From contig CBDCWQ010000021.1 in assembly GCA_965223435.1 (NCBI GenBank), positions 496,001 to 560,000 of the forward strand: a stretch of 64,000 nucleotides of DNA, given 5' to 3'. Positions within the stretch are counted from its first letter, which is position 1, and every line of letters starts with the position of its first letter. Positions 47,801 through 55,344 of this stretch are shown here, piece after piece. Source of the stretch: CBDCWQ01 sp965223435. GTDB lineage: Bacteria > Myxococcota > Kuafuiibacteriia > Kuafuiibacteriales > Kuafuiibacteriaceae. The position numbers and the translations under genes were made by a program. The notes under the pieces are model-generated. The model was not told where the DNA came from. It saw only the letters and a program-made list of their open reading frames with translations, and searched no databases.

Positions 47801-48152
47801 CATGCCTACCTATCTCACACATCCACACCTGTCGAACCCGACATGGCGCAGATTTTCGTGCGTTCAGCACGTCAACGTAGGGGCTATCCAAAATAGTTGC
47901 GCCTTGCGACCGCAATCCCCCATGCCTTTGCGCCCGAAGTAAGACCCGCGATCATGTGTACGCGTTACGTTGATCCCCAACGCCACCTTCAGACAAGATC
48001 GAATCTCCGGGTTCTACGCGCGAAAATGCGGACAAACCTCGGACGAATTCATGGCGCTCGAGCAGCCTTCCAGGCGGAAACTGTTACCATAACCATGCGT
48101 TTCTACGTCGCATCAAGTTTTTTGGCCAAGAATACTTGTTGCCATAGGAAGT
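47801..48152. other. Intergenic region ahead of the sigma-54 activator
   Basis: About 350 bp with no supported gene. Its right end leads into the -24/-12 promoter candidate at 48153. Confidence 0.4.
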
Positions 48153-48168
48153 TGGTCCTCATTTTGCA
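48153..48168 (+). promoter_or_regulatory. Candidate sigma-54 (-24/-12) promoter
   Basis: TGGTCCTCATTTTGCA: GG and GC are separated by exactly 10 bases, and TGG plus TTGCA match the consensus TGGCAC-N5-TTGCA. It lies 45 bp ahead of the activator's ATG, leaving room for a start near 48179 and the AGGAGG at 48203. It suggests the activator controls itself or is under another sigma-54 activator. Confidence 0.5.
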
Positions 48169-48212
48169 AAAGCTCTCCGAGGGGTACCCAGACACTCGCC
48201 CCAGGAGGAGCC

Positions 48213-49679
48213 ATGAAAAAAGCCGACCAAACGGTGGAAATCAGTCCGGTCAAAAAAAGCAGCTGCGCTGTGAATTTACTCGTCATGGAGGATGGTCAAG
48301 CATCTGTCCACCCGCTCCCATCCGCTGGTGAAGTGCTCATAGGGCGGTCGCCCAAGGCCCATATTCGAATAGACCATCCGGTTGTTTCCCGCAATCATCT
48401 TACGTTGTACCTGGGCTCGAAGATTCGCCTCAAAGATCTGGGAAGTTCGAACGGCACCCAAGTACGCGGCCAGACGGTGGCGCCAGGCCAGGTTGTTGAT
48501 TTGCTGCCGGGCGACTTGGTCGAAATCGGTCCGATTGTTCTGCTGATCCGGGTTGGGTCTAAGGGCGTGACATTGAAAACGCGAGGACGCTCGCCCGACC
48601 CTTCCACCCAACCTTCCTTCAAGCAGGAGCTCGTTGTGGAGTCGGCCGCGATGCGCCAACTTCATGGATTGGTCGAGCGTATTGCGCGCGGGGACATCAA
48701 TGTATTGGTGCAAGGTGAAACCGGGTGCGGAAAAGAAATCATTGCTGAGCGTCTCCACATGCTCTCTCCTCGCGCGCACAGCCCCCTCATTCGACTGAAT
48801 TGCGCTGCTTTCTCAGAATCGCTTCTCGAAAGCGAACTCTTTGGTTACGAGAAAGGCGCCTTCACTGGGGCAACCCAGGCAAAAGAGGGTTTACTAGAAA
48901 CCGCGGATGGAGGCACCGTTTTTTTGGATGAAATCGGAGACCTGCCTCAGTCGCTTCAAGCCAAATTGCTTCGGGTGCTCGAGGAAAAGAAGGTTCTCCG
49001 TGTCGGTGGATTAAAAGCGCGTCCCATCGACGTGCGCTTCGTCTCGGCCACGCATCACAATCTAGAAAGGGCCGTCCGCGAAAAGCGCTTCCGACGCGAT
49101 CTCTATTATCGACTCAACGGAATACCGGTCGTGGTTCCGCCTCTTCGAGAAAGGGTAGAGGAAATCGCCCCCCTTGCCGAATCGTTTCTTGTGGCGGCTC
49201 ATGGGCGAAACTCTTTTCACCGCAGCGTAAGCTTTGCACCTCAGGTTCTAGATGCCTTGCGTTGCTACGCTTGGCCCGGCAACGTTCGTGAACTCAAGAA
49301 TTTGGTGGAACGGGCGTATCTTTTGTGCGACAACGGTTGCATCGAACTTGAGCATTTGCCGACGGAGGAAATGCAAGGGCAATCTGGATTTTCTTTGTCT
49401 TCGGGTGCCGAGCAGCTTCACGAACAGGGGTTGATGGTCCGAGGGAGCGCCGAATCTTGTACGGACGCGGCAATACCCAACGGCTTGCGGTCAGATCTCG
49501 AAGCTTATGAACGCGAGCGGATCATGCGCGCTTTAGAAGAGTGCCAAGGCAATCAAACTAAGGCGGCTAAAATGCTCGGCATTTCGAGGAGGACGCTCAT
49601 TACACGAATTGAGACCTATGGTCTTCCTCGACCCAGAAAGCAACCCAGGCAGTTCAAATCCGTAGTCAATCTCCGCTGA
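48213..49679 (+). CDS. Sigma-54-dependent activator with FHA sensor domain
   Basis: 488 residues. The FHA domain (about 42-113) has LIGRSPKAHI, SRNH and DLGSSNGT, so it probably reads phosphothreonine set by a Ser/Thr kinase. The AAA+ domain (about 145-375) has Walker A GETGCGKE, the sigma-54 contact loop GAFTGA, and TVFLDEIGDLP. The C-terminal Fis-type helix-turn-helix (NQTKAAKMLGISRRTLI) binds enhancer DNA. AGGAGG precedes the ATG and a sigma-54 promoter candidate lies upstream. The next genes, on the minus strand, form the type III-associated island, which also has a candidate -24/-12 site, so this activator may switch that island on. Confidence 0.93.
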   Translation: MKKADQTVEISPVKKSSCAVNLLVMEDGQASVHPLPSAGEVLIGRSPKAHIRIDHPVVSRNHLTLYLGSKIRLKDLGSSNGTQVRGQTVAPGQVVDLLPGDLVEIGPIVLLIRVGSKGVTLKTRGRSPDPSTQPSFKQELVVESAAMRQLHGLVERIARGDINVLVQGETGCGKEIIAERLHMLSPRAHSPLIRLNCAAFSESLLESELFGYEKGAFTGATQAKEGLLETADGGTVFLDEIGDLPQSLQAKLLRVLEEKKVLRVGGLKARPIDVRFVSATHHNLERAVREKRFRRDLYYRLNGIPVVVPPLRERVEEIAPLAESFLVAAHGRNSFHRSVSFAPQVLDALRCYAWPGNVRELKNLVERAYLLCDNGCIELEHLPTEEMQGQSGFSLSSGAEQLHEQGLMVRGSAESCTDAAIPNGLRSDLEAYERERIMRALEECQGNQTKAAKMLGISRRTLITRIETYGLPRPRKQPRQFKSVVNLR

Positions 49680-49737
49680 CTTTCTTACTCTCGGCCCGAA
49701 CGAAAGGCCCGAAAGGGAGTCGAGGCATCAAAGATCT

Positions 49738-50415
49738 TTATCTGGTACGCAAACGAGGCTGGCGGCCCGGTAGGTGTTCGAGCAGGGCGTCAATCTTCTT
49801 AGTCAGTTCGTATTCTCCATGCGCTTGACACCTTTTTCTCGCTTCTCGCAGAAGGCCGCGCGCCCTTTTGAACCTCTTCTGTTCCAACGCAAGTTCTGCG
49901 AGATTGATCGACGCGCGACCGCTGGTCGGATCTAAGGTGCGAGCCTGCTCGTAGTGATACTCTGCAACCTTGGGGTGACCCAAGCGATCCTGAGTGAGGC
50001 CGAAGGCCAGATGGTAGTACGGCTCGTTCGGCTGTATAGCGAGCAGCCCGTCGAAAACTGCAGCCGCCAGCTCCAGGCCTCCGGACCGGAAGTAGTGATA
50101 TCCCATCTGAGCCAGGGCGCGGAGGTCACGTTCCTCGTATCCCCGCATCTCGAGAAGCGACTGCGTCTGTTCACTGGAACCGGCGTTGTTGCGTCCTGGA
50201 CCCTGCGGTTCGACGTCAACCTTGCTGAGAGCACCCAGCGTCCGCGGATGCGAAATGCCCACCAGGCTGATCTCAACCTGAATAGGCTTAACGCATGGAG
50301 CCAAGGGCGCCCCCTTCTTCGAGGGGTTCGTAGGCCTCCTCACCGGCCGAGACTTCGCAGGCCGGGCCTTCATCGGGCTCACGGAACGCCTTGATGCACG
50401 GGCTTTCATGGTCAT
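49738..50415 (-). CDS. SycD/LcrH-like TPR chaperone
   Basis: 225 residues. The N-terminal 75 are basic and Pro-rich, with no clear domain. From about 95 to 200 there are three TPRs: YHYFRSGGLELAAAVFDGLL, then YHLAFGLTQDRLGHPKVAEY, then INLAELALEQKRFKRARGLL. That is the arrangement and length of class II type III secretion chaperones, which bind translocator proteins. The ATG overlaps the stop of the gene before it by 4 bp (ATGA), and it is the last gene of the minus-strand operon. Chaperone function is inferred from the TPR layout plus the presence of SctV at the other end. Confidence 0.72.
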   Translation of the reverse strand: MTMKARASRRSVSPMKARPAKSRPVRRPTNPSKKGAPLAPCVKPIQVEISLVGISHPRTLGALSKVDVEPQGPGRNNAGSSEQTQSLLEMRGYEERDLRALAQMGYHYFRSGGLELAAAVFDGLLAIQPNEPYYHLAFGLTQDRLGHPKVAEYHYEQARTLDPTSGRASINLAELALEQKRFKRARGLLREARKRCQAHGEYELTKKIDALLEHLPGRQPRLRTR

Positions 50416-50822
50416 ACGATCTCCCGTCGTAGGCGCCTTGCATAGATGTCTGTAGTGAATTTATGAACTGCAGACGCGATTGCCATCGCTCTTGCTTCAC
50501 GACGCAGGTCGACCGGATCTACCGGCACTGGTTTGTGGGCCGATTTTCGGTAGGTTTCAATAGCATCTAGTAAGCTTCCTTCTGGTCCAAGCTCTGGGGG
50601 CGGTAAACGCAGGTCGTCGGATGTCGCCGGGGGACGGAGAAGAAGGCGCGCGCCATCCAGCAAACGCTCTGGCCGTGCCGTGGAAAGCTCGAGATCGATA
50701 CGATGGAGGGCCTCCAGCTCTCGCACCTGCAAACCCTGATTTGTTCGATGAGGGTTTTGATCAAGTCCTAGATTCTCGATACTGGGCCAAGAATCAATCG
50801 TTCGGATATTTTTGACGTTCAT
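50412..50822 (-). CDS. Unknown 136-aa protein of the type III-associated operon
   Basis: 136 residues from ATG 50822. The N-terminus is polar (IRTIDSWPSIENLG), the middle has ELEALHRIDLEL, and the C-terminus is a basic helix (REARAMAIASAVHKF). No recognisable family. Its stop overlaps the chaperone start, so it is the chaperone's closest partner and could be a second chaperone or a secreted protein. An in-frame TTG 21 bp upstream exists but is unlikely. Confidence 0.6.
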   Translation of the reverse strand: MNVKNIRTIDSWPSIENLGLDQNPHRTNQGLQVRELEALHRIDLELSTARPERLLDGARLLLRPPATSDDLRLPPPELGPEGSLLDAIETYRKSAHKPVPVDPVDLRREARAMAIASAVHKFTTDIYARRLRREIV

Positions 50823-50826
50823 GACT

Positions 50827-51039
50827 CTATCCGATGATGCCAAATTTATGCCAGCGTGATTGACACGGCCTTACGTCGGCGTTGTGCAAGAATGGGCCAA
50901 GGTTGAGCATGAAATTGACATCGTGGTGCAGTGTTTGGGCGTACGCAAAAGACTTAGCACGGTCATCAAGCTTGACCGGTTTAGACCCCGCTTTCTTAAC
51001 GAATTGTGACGACCCGGCGCCTCCATCTTGATAGGTCAA
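50827..51039 (-). CDS. Possible small ORF between operon genes
   Basis: 70 codons opened by TTG, ending 4 bp ahead of the next gene. The product is polar with KKAGSKPVKLDDRAKS and no recognisable domain. Tight packing is the only support; the start is weak and an in-frame stop lies just upstream. Confidence 0.2.
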   Translation of the reverse strand: MTYQDGGAGSSQFVKKAGSKPVKLDDRAKSFAYAQTLHHDVNFMLNLGPFLHNADVRPCQSRWHKFGIIG

Positions 51040-51147
51040 AACTGAAAGATTTGTTCAGAGCAATAGGTGGAAATATTGAAGAGGAGAGCCCGCACCAGCG
51101 GAAGAGAGAATGGGCCGACTCACAATCTCTCCGACCCGCACTCGGGC

Positions 51148-51642
51148 TTAGGGGGCGTCGCACTTGGTCCAGTCGCACAAGTGGTCGCCAATAGGTTGAC
51201 CTGTGGCGACTTCGACGACCTCGTTGACGCCTAAGCCGATACCCACGCCGCCGGCGAAGGCAGCCACCGCTGGTCCGGAGATAGCAAGCGCATCTGCTGC
51301 TGTGCCTGCGCCGAGGAGTGTGCTGACCTCCATACCAACTCCGTAGGTGTGTGCGCTCCATGAGATGCTCGAAGCAACCGACCTCAAGCCCAGGGCGACT
51401 TTTGTTCCCCCATCGATAAAGTCTTGAGCGCCTCGCGTGAGTTCATCTATGAGGCTGTTCTCCTGCGCGACCACGGAGGTGTCGGTCCTTGGGGGTGCAT
51501 GGTTCGAAGTTTTGGGTAGTGCTGCTGAGGTCGTCGAGCGTGGGTTCAAGACAGTAGAGTTCGTCGTCGTCGCTTTCTTACGCTTTTGGGGAGGTAAAGG
51601 CGGCTTTGGTTTGATTGTTCGTGCTGAGGTGGTGGATGGCAT
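51148..51642 (-). CDS. Small glycine-zipper membrane-hairpin protein, candidate secreted effector
   Basis: 164 residues from ATG 51642, chosen for its AGGAG 8 bp upstream; an ATG at 51723 is also in frame. The N-terminal 60 residues are disordered, Ser/Thr/Pro/Lys-rich (STTSARTIKPKPPLPP), as in type III secretion signals. The C-terminal half has two small-residue hydrophobic stretches (VSTLLGAGTAADALAISG and AVAAFAGGVGIGLGV), a glycine-zipper hairpin. Family unknown. Confidence 0.62.
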   Translation of the reverse strand: MPSTTSARTIKPKPPLPPQKRKKATTTNSTVLNPRSTTSAALPKTSNHAPPRTDTSVVAQENSLIDELTRGAQDFIDGGTKVALGLRSVASSISWSAHTYGVGMEVSTLLGAGTAADALAISGPAVAAFAGGVGIGLGVNEVVEVATGQPIGDHLCDWTKCDAP

Positions 51643-51759
51643 GGCTGGCTCCTTTGTTTGTTCCATAGTATTTGGGCCCAGACTTCTGGGCAAAAGGGGT
51701 TGAAGCACGGGCTTCGACTTCATTGGTCAAATTCCGTGGTGTGAGGTCGAAGGCCGTTC

Positions 51760-53241
51760 CTAGCCGCCGATCGTTAAAGGTCGGGCGTTGAGAATAGCCC
51801 TATTCTTGGCCGTGTCTAGGGCCATCATGAGAACCTCCTTGGTGATGTCTGGTCGAGAGAGTCTCTCACTGGATTCGGTCATGACCGCCGCAAATATTTG
51901 GCCAAGGCCCGCTGGTGTATGAGCGGTCGGCTCGGTCGATAGGGGCAATCCATGGAGACGGTCTGTCAGTTGCGCAAGAAACGCGATCTGCACTTGCGGA
52001 TCATTCTTCTTCTCGTCCAGGAAGCGGTTGGCTTCAAGCATAGCTGCCTTCACTGGTTCAAGTACATGTTCGTCTTTTACACTGGGCGGGGGACCCTTCG
52101 GGTTTGCTTCTGGCACGGAAAAGAAGATGCCCTGCTCATTGCCGTCTTTCAGGAACTTGGGCGTTCGCATCGTGATGAGGGCTTGATTGATGGGGAGGTT
52201 CATCGCTTTGTCGAGGTTGCGCTTGAGCGCTTCCGCAGACTCTTGAGCAACACGGAGGGCTTTGACCGCCTTAAACTTCATTTCGTCCAGTTTTGCGGCC
52301 TCATCGAGGGCATCCTTTCGCTGACGATCCACGTTCATGAATGCGGCTTTTTGGCGAAGTAGATGGCTCCGTCTGCCCAAGGTTTCTGCGAGGGCCAAAT
52401 TGGCGCCCGCCTTGGCGAGGTTTACCGCACCCACCACGAGTCGACGCGGGGGGCCATTTGTTCCATCGTTGAGTACGCTCGCCCCGCCACTGAATCCGCG
52501 TCCAAGTTGAGCCGCATCGAGATAGTCCCGGTCATCAGACCTCGCCGCATAGATTCCGGCTCCGACCATTTGGCCCACCGCTTCGTTCAACAGAGTGTCC
52601 TTGGCGTTCTGGACTGTTTGTTGCGCGACTTTTGAGTTGACGTCGCTTTCTCCCAAGCGGCCACCGGCAGCCCAGTCGGTGGTCGCGCCGCCTACGCTCG
52701 AGCCTAAACCGAACCCAAACTGAAAAGCCTGCGCCTTCGTTGTTCGGTCGGTCGCCAAGGTCGCTCCGAGTGCGCCCCCCGCCGTTCCGGTACCTATCTT
52801 GACACCCAAACGGGATATGTTGCCTGAGACTGAATCGGTTGCGCCAAACTGGCCTACGCTGGCGCCTAGAGATGCCCCCATGAGGGCGCCATTTTCCCCA
52901 TGGACAATGGCCCCGGCGCTCGCTCCGGCGGCAGAGGTTGCCAACGGCATGACTGAGCCTTTCAAACCATTTTCAAGGTAGCCACCGGTGGCGCTTTGTG
53001 CCACCTGGCCGAGCGTATCGATGGCGCTAAGGGCCCCGATGTCTTTGGTGGCTATGGATGCTGAATTTGTTGCGCTCTTGATGGCTAAGGATGCCGCCGA
53101 GGCGACATCTCCCGTGGCTGCTGAAACGCTCGCCAGGGCTGCAGCAGCGCTCGCTTTGGCCGCCTTTTTGACTTGTTCATCTCGGATGGCGAGTTCGATA
53201 CCCAGATCGATGACCATCCCCGTGATTTTTCCAAGAACCAT
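51760..53241 (-). CDS. Ala/Gly-rich 493-aa protein, candidate translocator or effector
   Basis: 493 residues, with AGGAGA ahead of the ATG. The N-terminal half is Ala/Ser/Gly-rich with several small-residue hydrophobic stretches (ATSAAGASAGAIVHGE, VKIGTGTAGGALGATLA, FGFGLGSSVGGATTDW), a pattern seen in pore-forming translocators and glycine-zipper proteins. The second half is charged and helical with KAAFMNVDRQRKDALDE-type coiled coil and a C-terminal helical domain. No family recognised. Together with the TPR chaperone two or three genes downstream it fits a translocator/chaperone set. Confidence 0.62.
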   Translation of the reverse strand: MVLGKITGMVIDLGIELAIRDEQVKKAAKASAAAALASVSAATGDVASAASLAIKSATNSASIATKDIGALSAIDTLGQVAQSATGGYLENGLKGSVMPLATSAAGASAGAIVHGENGALMGASLGASVGQFGATDSVSGNISRLGVKIGTGTAGGALGATLATDRTTKAQAFQFGFGLGSSVGGATTDWAAGGRLGESDVNSKVAQQTVQNAKDTLLNEAVGQMVGAGIYAARSDDRDYLDAAQLGRGFSGGASVLNDGTNGPPRRLVVGAVNLAKAGANLALAETLGRRSHLLRQKAAFMNVDRQRKDALDEAAKLDEMKFKAVKALRVAQESAEALKRNLDKAMNLPINQALITMRTPKFLKDGNEQGIFFSVPEANPKGPPPSVKDEHVLEPVKAAMLEANRFLDEKKNDPQVQIAFLAQLTDRLHGLPLSTEPTAHTPAGLGQIFAAVMTESSERLSRPDITKEVLMMALDTAKNRAILNARPLTIGG

Positions 53242-53273
53242 GAATGTCTCCTATTTTGGGTTGATTGTCGGCG

Positions 53274-54617
53274 CTAGTCGACATTGTGTTGACGGCCCTC
53301 GGGAGTCAAATTTGCATTGACGCGCCGGCTTTCCTCATATCTTCTTCTTCTATCTGCCATGATGTCTCTAAACAAAGCGTTTGCCTCTGGATGATCGTCT
53401 GGCTGTTGGTTTATGCCCATTTCAGAACGCCATTTGCCGATCGTTTCGAACCACGTATCCAATCCTTTTTTTATTTGTTTTCCATCGTCTTCGAGGACAG
53501 GTATGTCGTACCCAACGACCTTGCCAAAGGGCGACGTCTTCGGCTTGACAAGCGTAGAAAGGGCCTTCTCGTCGTTCGACATCGCAGCGGTAATAAAGTA
53601 GGAGAATTCGTTTTGACCGTCATCGTTCCAGTCGACTGGCGTCGTCTCGTCTGGGACCCGCATGGTTCCAAAGAGGCGCCCTATAAGGACGTTTTTTTGT
53701 GGGGTTGTGATGTTGTCCTTCACCAAGATCTCATTGAGTGCGTTCATCGCGGCCTCAACGCTTGATATAGTGCGCAAGAGCTGAGGGAACTGCGGCTCTT
53801 GGTTTGGCTGTGGTTGGTCGTTTTTCCAAGCATTGCCCCAGGCCTGTTTCCAGGCCATCTTGGATACAGAGAGTCGGTTGCCAGAGTTCACAAACTCTTC
53901 TATGTTTGTTCCTTCGCCCGCTGGCTGGCTAATCCAGTTGAATAGAACGGTCCAGCTATTTTGCCGCAGCTCTGGGGGGTCCTTCGGCGTCGTGTCGTTT
54001 GAGGCTGCCGGCTGGGTCTGTGCCGACGCTTGTGTTCGCTTTGCGTACCGTTTGCGTCTACTTGCCATAATCTCCCTAAACAGAGCATTGGCCTCAGGGT
54101 GATCATCGGGTTGATCCACGATGCCCATTTCAGAACGCCATTTCCCGATCGTATCAAACCAGGCGTCTGCTGCGCTTTTTATGTCGAGTCCGCCCTCCTC
54201 CATAAGGTCGTTGCCGACGCCCATTGAGCCTAGGGTCTGGGTGTCGTTGGATATGGCTGCGGCGACAAAGTATGAAAACTCGTTCTGGGGGGCGTCGTTC
54301 CAGTCCCTTATGTTAGAGCGATCGAGTTTGCGAGCAGTCCCGAACAGACGTGCAACCAGGACTTTCTTTTGTGTGGTGGTGATGTTGTCTTTGGTCAGAA
54401 TTTCGTTGAGCGCATCAACCGCACCTCTGACCAGAGATAGGACGCGACTGTAGCGGTGCGACCTATCGTCTCTTTTTGCTTCCGCTGAGATAGAAAGTCT
54501 GTTGCCGGAGTTGATAAAGTCGACGAGCTCATTGCTTTTCCCATTTTCAGTGGGCCTGGTCATCCAGTTGAATACTTTGGTCCAGTCATTGGCTTGATGG
54601 GGTACGATGCCTGCCAT
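53274..54617 (-). CDS. Protein with two copies of an unrecognised about 200-aa domain
   Basis: 447 residues from ATG 54617 (AGGAGGAA upstream). The chain is a tandem duplication. Each copy has the order F-N-W, EFVNSGNRLS or DFINSGNRLS, ALNEIL(T/V)KDNITT, RLFGT, DWND, NEFSYF, WF(D/E)TIGKWRSEMGI, and DHPEANALFR near its end. Copy one is about residues 10-215 and copy two about 235-440. I do not recognise it in any family. Soluble, no signal peptide, no membrane helix. Its place in the operon suggests a type III-secreted substrate or tip protein. The strong conservation of the WRSEMGI/DHPEANALFR block between copies hints at a binding surface. Confidence 0.7.
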   Translation of the reverse strand: MAGIVPHQANDWTKVFNWMTRPTENGKSNELVDFINSGNRLSISAEAKRDDRSHRYSRVLSLVRGAVDALNEILTKDNITTTQKKVLVARLFGTARKLDRSNIRDWNDAPQNEFSYFVAAAISNDTQTLGSMGVGNDLMEEGGLDIKSAADAWFDTIGKWRSEMGIVDQPDDHPEANALFREIMASRRKRYAKRTQASAQTQPAASNDTTPKDPPELRQNSWTVLFNWISQPAGEGTNIEEFVNSGNRLSVSKMAWKQAWGNAWKNDQPQPNQEPQFPQLLRTISSVEAAMNALNEILVKDNITTPQKNVLIGRLFGTMRVPDETTPVDWNDDGQNEFSYFITAAMSNDEKALSTLVKPKTSPFGKVVGYDIPVLEDDGKQIKKGLDTWFETIGKWRSEMGINQQPDDHPEANALFRDIMADRRRRYEESRRVNANLTPEGRQHNVD

Positions 54618-54784
54618 GCTTCTTGTTCCTCCTCTGGTTTCAAACAACGGGTTGGCGGTCGCAAAAAGATCGATCCGACTACTCTGCTTTTTAAGAAAGA
54701 TTGCCACAAGCAACGGGCCGATGGAGCAGGATTTCAACCCGCCCGCTGCCTGTGAGCCGTCTTTCAAAGATCCTCAGTCACCGT

Positions 54785-55090
54785 CTACATGTTGCGTGCG
54801 ACCGCCATCTTAGATTCGTGTTTCGTTTTTAAGGTCGCTGTTGTAAATTGACGCAAGAACGCCTGATCCTGAATTTCTTTTTGGAGCAGGGTGAGGTTGA
54901 CGCCCTTGAGCTCTTCGGGGGTCACCAGACCCCGCTCAACTCTATCCAAGATACTGAGTGTAGAGTCGTTCGAGTTTTCGACAACCGGTGCACTTGTATT
55001 GTTCTCTGGCGAAACGTTGGGGACATGTGGAGTCCGGGGTGCGCTCACTGCCGCAAAGAAATTCTGGGTTAAGGGTAGGTTGGGGGGCAT
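54785..55090 (-). CDS. Small first gene of the type III-associated operon
   Basis: 101 residues, with AAGGAG ahead of the ATG. The first 50 residues are disordered and Pro/Asn-rich; the rest is a helical segment (LSILDRVERGLVTPEELKG, then LLQKEIQDQAFLRQF). The length and the C-terminal helices are like small T3SS rod or needle-type proteins, but no conserved motif confirms that. It is divergent from sctV with 254 bp between. Confidence 0.62.
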   Translation of the reverse strand: MPPNLPLTQNFFAAVSAPRTPHVPNVSPENNTSAPVVENSNDSTLSILDRVERGLVTPEELKGVNLTLLQKEIQDQAFLRQFTTATLKTKHESKMAVARNM

Positions 55091-55287
55091 ATCGTTTCTC
55101 CTTGTCCCCGGGGAATGGGGCTTTGTCTTCTTGGAGGCGAAATAGCCTCCTAGGATGTTGCTCGAAGAAGAAGCAACGTTTGTGCCAGATTGATCTGCAG
55201 TATGTTTGGTCCACGGGGGACATGACAGATCGATACTTCGTGCAAGGACCGCGCAACGCTGTGGGAAAATTGCACAATAAAGCTCCG

Positions 55288-55303
55288 TGCAACGGCAAGA
55301 CCT
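55288..55303 (-). promoter_or_regulatory. Candidate sigma-54 site in front of the minus-strand operon
   Basis: On the minus strand: AGGTCTTGCCGTTGCA. GG and GC are 10 bases apart and TTGCA is complete. It resembles the site at 48153 (xGGTC...TTGCA). It lies about 200 bp ahead of the 101-aa gene, and close to the sctV start on the other strand. Confidence 0.35.
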
Positions 55304-55344
55304 TAAGGCCCAGACGCTGGCCCGTATTTGGCAAGGTAGAGGGA

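Noticed and set aside
55243..55258. Plus-strand GG-N10-GC ahead of sctV
   Set aside because: Spacing fits but the -12 side reads ACGC, not TTGC; too weak to call a sigma-54 promoter.
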